Assembly: GCA_029465975.1 (NCBI GenBank)
Contig: CM055755.1
Location: 6,881,927-6,945,926, forward strand
DNA: 64,000 nucleotides
Reading direction: 5' to 3'
Origin: Dallia pectoralis
Lineage: Eukaryota; Chordata; Actinopteri; Esociformes; Umbridae
The notes under the pieces were generated by a model. It searched no databases and had not been told where the DNA came from. It saw only the letters and a program-made list of their open reading frames with translations. Position numbers and translations under genes: made by a program. Positions 59,330 through 64,000 of the stretch are shown here, piece by piece. The first letter of the stretch is position 1. The number at the start of each line of letters is the position of its first letter.

Positions 59330-61195
59330 TCCTTCCTGTACTCATCTATTTTTTCTTCTCTTTCACATCATCAAAACAGCCTTTTCATGGTGGGCTCGGA
59401 GGCAGACGTAATTGCTTATAATTTACCTCACACACGCACTCACGCCCACGGGCCCCCGGACCAGACTGCAATCTCAATCTCTGTCCGTCTCGTCCGGTCC
59501 CTCGTTCCTTTCCCGTATTTTTTGTCCACTCCTTGATTTACTCGTGTCAGGGACAAGGACATGTGTCTAGTAGTCAGCCTCTGACGTAGACATCGCCGTC
59601 TTCTGCTCCTCTTCCTCCTCTTCTCATCCTGTCTCTCCTCCTCCCTCTCTGAAATTGGGGTCACGACCTTCTTTACGCCGGCCGGTGAATCATCAGTCTG
59701 GGCTGGGGAGGAACACGGCAGTTACTTCCGTCCCCTCCGAAATGACCAGGGTAGCCCGACATTGTCTGCTCGCCGCTGCCTCATCACTCTGTCGCCGGGG
59801 GAAACGGAGATGGAGAGCAGGAGGGGGAGTGAGTGGAGAGGGAGGGGAGGATTGGATGCGTATGAGGGAGAAGGAGAGATGAGAAGCAAGAGTTAAAACA
59901 TTGAAGGGCAGATGACAGAACCACTTGGTTCTTATAAAGTCACAGGTAGGTGTTAGTGTACCTCAAGTTTTGGTTTTGTGACATCTTTTGTCCTTACTAT
60001 ATATGAGATTGATATAATCTGTCAACACAAGGTCAATTTATGCTGCTATTTGTACAACACATGGTGGTATATCTCGCTGCAACGCCCCCAAACTGCCTGT
60101 AGCCTGGAAGCCGCCTTGAAAACCCAGATATCAACGTGTTAATAGTCAGACCTCTTTTGTAGTTGACACACATGTGCTGCTAATTGGCAAAAGTCACCTG
60201 TGTCTCTCCAATAGATATGTGATGGTGGTCGAGGCTCAGACGATCCTGTTTCATTTAGCAGGTGACTTATCCGGTGTCGTTTTGGTTCTGGTGTTTCTAG
60301 GGCCCCTGAGTCACGACTACCTGGCTTGTAATCTTCTCGCTGTCCCAGTGCACCAGGTCAGGTTGCTCTGTTCTGTCTAGAGATGCCCGTTTATCAGAAT
60401 TTGCCAACTCGCTGGTGACCTAAACATTTACATAATAAAACGATGTTGCCTTCTCATCTCCGCCAATCAAAAATCACCCCTGGAGCATTAGTTGTTGGGG
60501 TCAACATCATGTTATTTGTTCTTGAGGATATCTGTACCTGGAGCCTTTATAAAATAATTGAATTAATAAGATCGGTTAGGGTTGGGTTAAGGTTTTAAGA
60601 ATGTGGGCATTTCTGAGTCAGATCAGATCAGACCTCTATCTACTGACAGGAAGTGCTTCCATCTACTGACAGGAAGTGCTTCCATCTCCCCCCCACTCAA
60701 CGACCACATCCCGACGCAACCTTATTCTTCAAAGCAAGTTGTCTTTCAGATAGCAGGGCGGTGGGGGGTGGGGGAAATGATGTCGTTATGTATGTGAGTT
60801 TGTCATTTTTTGGGAGGGGTCCTTTTCAGATGGGTCCCAGAGCACGTCTCCCTGGCTGCATATTTACAGATGATATCTTGGAGTTGGTAAACACAGAGCC
60901 TAGATAACAAGAAACGTTATCCTCCACCTAAGCTCCTCCTCCGCCCAACACGTCTTTACCCAGATTTTATAACATCCATTTGTGTCCACGGCCTCATTGT
61001 CTCATCGCTGCTTCTTCTGTACAGTTGTACCCCACAGCGTGCCACCTGCCTGCTAGGGCATCGGTACCAAGACACTGTGCTTTCTCTCACACCGATCGTC
61101 CAGGCAGGAAATGACATGAGTCAATGTGAATGAGGGCACGCCCACTCACCTGATGACCTCAGGGAATCCCAGTTGGGGATGCTGTCCAAACTCAT
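59330..61195. other. No confirmed gene
   Basis: GC-richer part at 59640-59880 with CTCCT and GGAGAGG runs. The frame at 59655-59882 (plus) is low-complexity at its end. Nothing recognised. Confidence 0.35.
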
Positions 61196-61206
61196 CAGCT
61201 AGAGGC

Positions 61207-62010
61207 AGAACAAAGACTCAGACCTAGAGACGACTTACAAAGACTCAGACCTAGAGACGACTTACAAAGACTCAGACCTAGAGACGACATACAAAGACTC
61301 AGACCTAGAGACGACTTACAAAGACTCAGACCTAGAGACGACTTACAAAGACTCAGACCTAGAGACGACTTACAAAGACTCAGACCTAGAGACGACATAC
61401 AAAGACTCAGACCTAGAGACGACTTACAAAGACTCAGACCTAGAGACGACTTACAAAGACTCAGACCTAGAGACGACATACAAATACTCAGACTTAGAGA
61501 CGACTTACAAAGACTCAGACCTAGAGACGACATACAAAGACTCAGACCTAGAGACGACATAAAAAGACTCAGACCTAGAGACGACTTACAAAGACTCAGA
61601 CCTAGAGACGACTTACAAAGACTCAGACCTAGAGACGACATACAAAGACTCAGACCTAGAGATGACTTACAAAGACTCAGACCTAGAGACGACTTACAAA
61701 GACTCAGACCTAGAGATGACTTACAAAGACTCAGACCTAGAGACGACTTACAAAGACTCAGACCTAGAGACGACTTACAAAGACTCAGACCTAGAGACGA
61801 CTTACAAAGACTCAGACCTAGAGACGACTTACAAAGACTCAGACCTAGAGATGACTTACAAAGACTCAGACCTAGAGACGACTTACAAAGACTCAGACCT
61901 AGAGACGACTTACAAAGACTCAGACCTAGAGACGACTTACAAAGACTCAGACCTAGAGACGACTTACAAAGACTCAGACCTAGAGACGACATACAAAGAC
62001 TCAGTTTGCG
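61207..62010. repeat. 27-bp minisatellite, about 30 copies
   Basis: ACCTAGAGACGACTTACAAA + GACTCAG, with ACATA and GATGA variants. 27 bp is nine codons, so DLETTYKDS (plus) and SLCKSSLGL (minus) repeat as false open frames. Confidence 0.97.
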
Positions 62011-62169
62011 CCATCCGAGAGAAAGCTGACAAAGATTGACCCACACTGACGCTGAGATCCATCAGAGGAAGATGGTTTTGTACTGTCTGAGTGAGGATCA
62101 CAGTGCCTTTCTATAGGGCTGTTTCGTTATAGACTGGACCCAATTGAACCAGCAGGAGCAGACATCCCA

Positions 62170-63597
62170 GTCCCACTCTGTAGACTCTATGACCCCTGTA
62201 GACTCTATGACCCCTGTAGACTCTATGACCCCTGGTGAATCTCTGACCCCTACTGACTCTATGACCCCTGCAGACTCTATGACCCCTGCTGACTCTATGA
62301 CCCCTGCTGACTCTATGACCCCTGCAGACTCTATGACCCCTGTTGACTCTATGACCCCTGCAGACTTTATGACCCCTACTGACTCTATGACCCCTGCTGA
62401 CTCTATGACCCCTACTGACTCTATGACCCCTACTGACTCTATGACCCCTGCAGACTCTATGACCCCTGCTGACTCTATGACCCCTGCAGACTTTATGACC
62501 CCTACTGACTCTATGACCCCTGCTGACTCTATGACCCCTGATGACTCTATGACCCCTGCTGACTCTATGACCCCTGCTGACTCTATGACCCCTGCGGACT
62601 CTATGACCCCTACTGACTCTATGACCCCTACTGACTCTATGACCCCTGCAGACTCTATGACTCCTGATGACTCTATGACCCCTGCAGACTCTATGACCCC
62701 TGCAGACTCTATGACCCCTACTGACTCTATGACCCCTGCAGACTCTATGACCCCTGCAGACTTTATGACCCCTACTGACTCTATGACCCCTGCTGACTCT
62801 ATGACCCCTGATGACGCTATGACCCCTGCTGACTCTATAACCCCTGCAGACTCTATGACCCCTGATGACTCTCTGACCCCTGCTGACTCTATGACCCCTG
62901 CTGACTCTATGACCCCTGCGGACTCTATGACCCCTGCTGACTCTATGACCCATGATGACTCTCTGACCCCTGCAGACTCTATGACCCCTGCAGACTCTAT
63001 GACCCCTACTGACTCTATGACCCCTGCTGACTCTATGACCCCTGATGACTCTATGACCCCTGCTGACTCTATGACCCCTGCTGACTCTATGACCCATGAT
63101 GACTCTATGACCCCTGCTGACTTTATGACCCCTGATGACTCTCTGACCCCTGCTGACTCTCTGACCCCTGCTGACTCTATGACCCCTGATGACTCTATGA
63201 CCCCTGATGACTCTCTCACCCCTGGTGACTCTATGACCTCTGATGACTTTCTGACCCCTGGTGACTCTATGACCCCTGCTGACTCTATGACCCCTGCAGA
63301 CTCTGTGACCCCTGCTGACTCTGTGACCCCTGCTGACTCTCTGACCCCTGATGACTCTATGACCCCTGCAGACTCTATGACCCCTGCTGACTCTCTGACC
63401 CCTGATGACTCTGACCCCTGGTGACTCTATGACCCCTGCTGACTCTGTGACCCCTGCAGACTCTCTGACCCCTGATGACTCTATGACCCCTGGTGACTCT
63501 ATGACCCCTGCTGACTCTGTGACCCCTGCAGACTCTGTGACCCCTGCAGACTCTCTGACCCCTGATGACTCTCTGACCCTTGCAGTCTCTTTGACCT
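62170..63597. repeat. 18-bp minisatellite, about 79 copies
   Basis: GACTCTATGACCCCTGCT units with A/T/G variants at the last codon positions. Six codons long (DSMTPA), open in frames on both strands (426 codons on plus). One unit near 63405 is shortened, which breaks the frame. Confidence 0.97.
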
Positions 63598-63599
63598 AG

Positions 63600-64000
63600 T
63601 TAACCCTAACCCTGAAAACATGGAGTCTGCACTGACCACAGTTTAACCTGGAGAGGAACCCTCTTAATATACCGCCCAAGGTAACAACTGGGTATTAGAG
63701 GAGTGTGAACAGCGCTGCCCTGCAGTCGTCCTGTGATCCAAACTAACAAGTTTTTCTCCAACCAGACCGGCACCCAGGCACACAGACGTTTAACTGATCG
63801 TCTCCTTTTCTTTACCACCAAAATTCAGTCCGGCCACAACCACCGCTCATCGAACCACAGTTCAACCACGGTTCAACCACGGTTTAACCTGTGTCCTTCT
63901 TACATTCTTTCTCTCTATGTCTGTCAGTCTATCTGTGTGTGTGTGTATTTTTTAATCCCAATCGTCCAACTCCCCTGTTCCAACCCCGTTCTACTGTAAA
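63600..64000. other. Right edge of the window
   Basis: Starts with TTAACCCTAACCCTG (two telomere-like units, possibly chance). No gene recognised. It holds short GGTTCAACCAC direct repeats near 63858-63885. Confidence 0.35.

Noticed and set aside
61195..62046. 283-codon minus-strand frame of SLCKSSLGL repeats
   Set aside because: A product of a 27-bp array; the plus strand is open too.
62144..63424. 426-codon frame rich in DSMTPA
   Set aside because: A product of an 18-bp array; equally long frames exist on the opposite strand.
63600..63613. Telomere repeat
   Set aside because: Only about two TAACCC-like units, which can occur by chance.

Overview
This window is a stretch of a ray-finned fish genome. 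The evidence is the intron-containing genes, many Tc1-like, hAT, L2, L1 and Gypsy transposons in varying states of decay, and interspersed repeats ending in (TGAT)n/(TCAA)n tails typical of teleosts. The L2-type 3' tails resemble those of pike- and salmon-like fishes, but I cannot name the species.

Two host genes can be supported. The first (336-9818, minus strand) is a galaxin-like, cysteine-rich secreted protein. Splicing 13 exons at GT/AG sites gives one uninterrupted 584-residue frame: an N-terminal signal peptide, 22 di-cysteine motifs in galaxin-type repeats, and a C-terminal tail resembling a netrin (NTR) module. Its introns hold a CA/CAGA microsatellite and two Tc1-like relics. The second (exon 1 near 47.1 kb, coding exon 47360-47746, plus strand) is gemin7, a 128-residue Sm-fold subunit of the SMN complex.

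From 9.9 to 15 kb there are transposon relics and non-coding DNA. From 15.4 to 20.45 kb lies a nested structure. An old minus-strand L2 LINE has had a short stretch of its own reverse-transcriptase codons expanded into a 26-27 bp minisatellite. A second L2 element then inserted into that array. A solo LTR (target duplication CTGGA) and a 40-bp minisatellite lie further along the same L2. From 20574 to 24070 is a 3.5-kb terminal-inverted-repeat element with large internal hairpins and a 48-bp higher-order satellite. A Gypsy integrase and 3' LTR relic follows at 25.3-26.8 kb. A locally duplicated minisatellite locus occupies 29.6-31.9 kb, and a hAT element nested within another hAT element occupies 35.0-36.2 kb.

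A 9.6-kb region (37140-46770) is bounded by long inverted repeats carrying TGACGTCA motifs. Inside it are a nearly complete but mutated L1 (with a 15-bp target duplication), a 29-bp and a 26-bp minisatellite, possible small exons, and a fragment of the ribosomal protein gene rplp0. Its right end lies about 0.4 kb upstream of gemin7.

The right 14 kb holds a CpG-rich block that looks like a promoter (51.69-52.3 kb) and then very dense minisatellites (14, 36/40, 27 and 18 bp units). Tandem arrays make up roughly a fifth of the window and about two thirds of its last 9 kb. Nearly all long open frames there are products of repeats whose length is a multiple of three, not genes.
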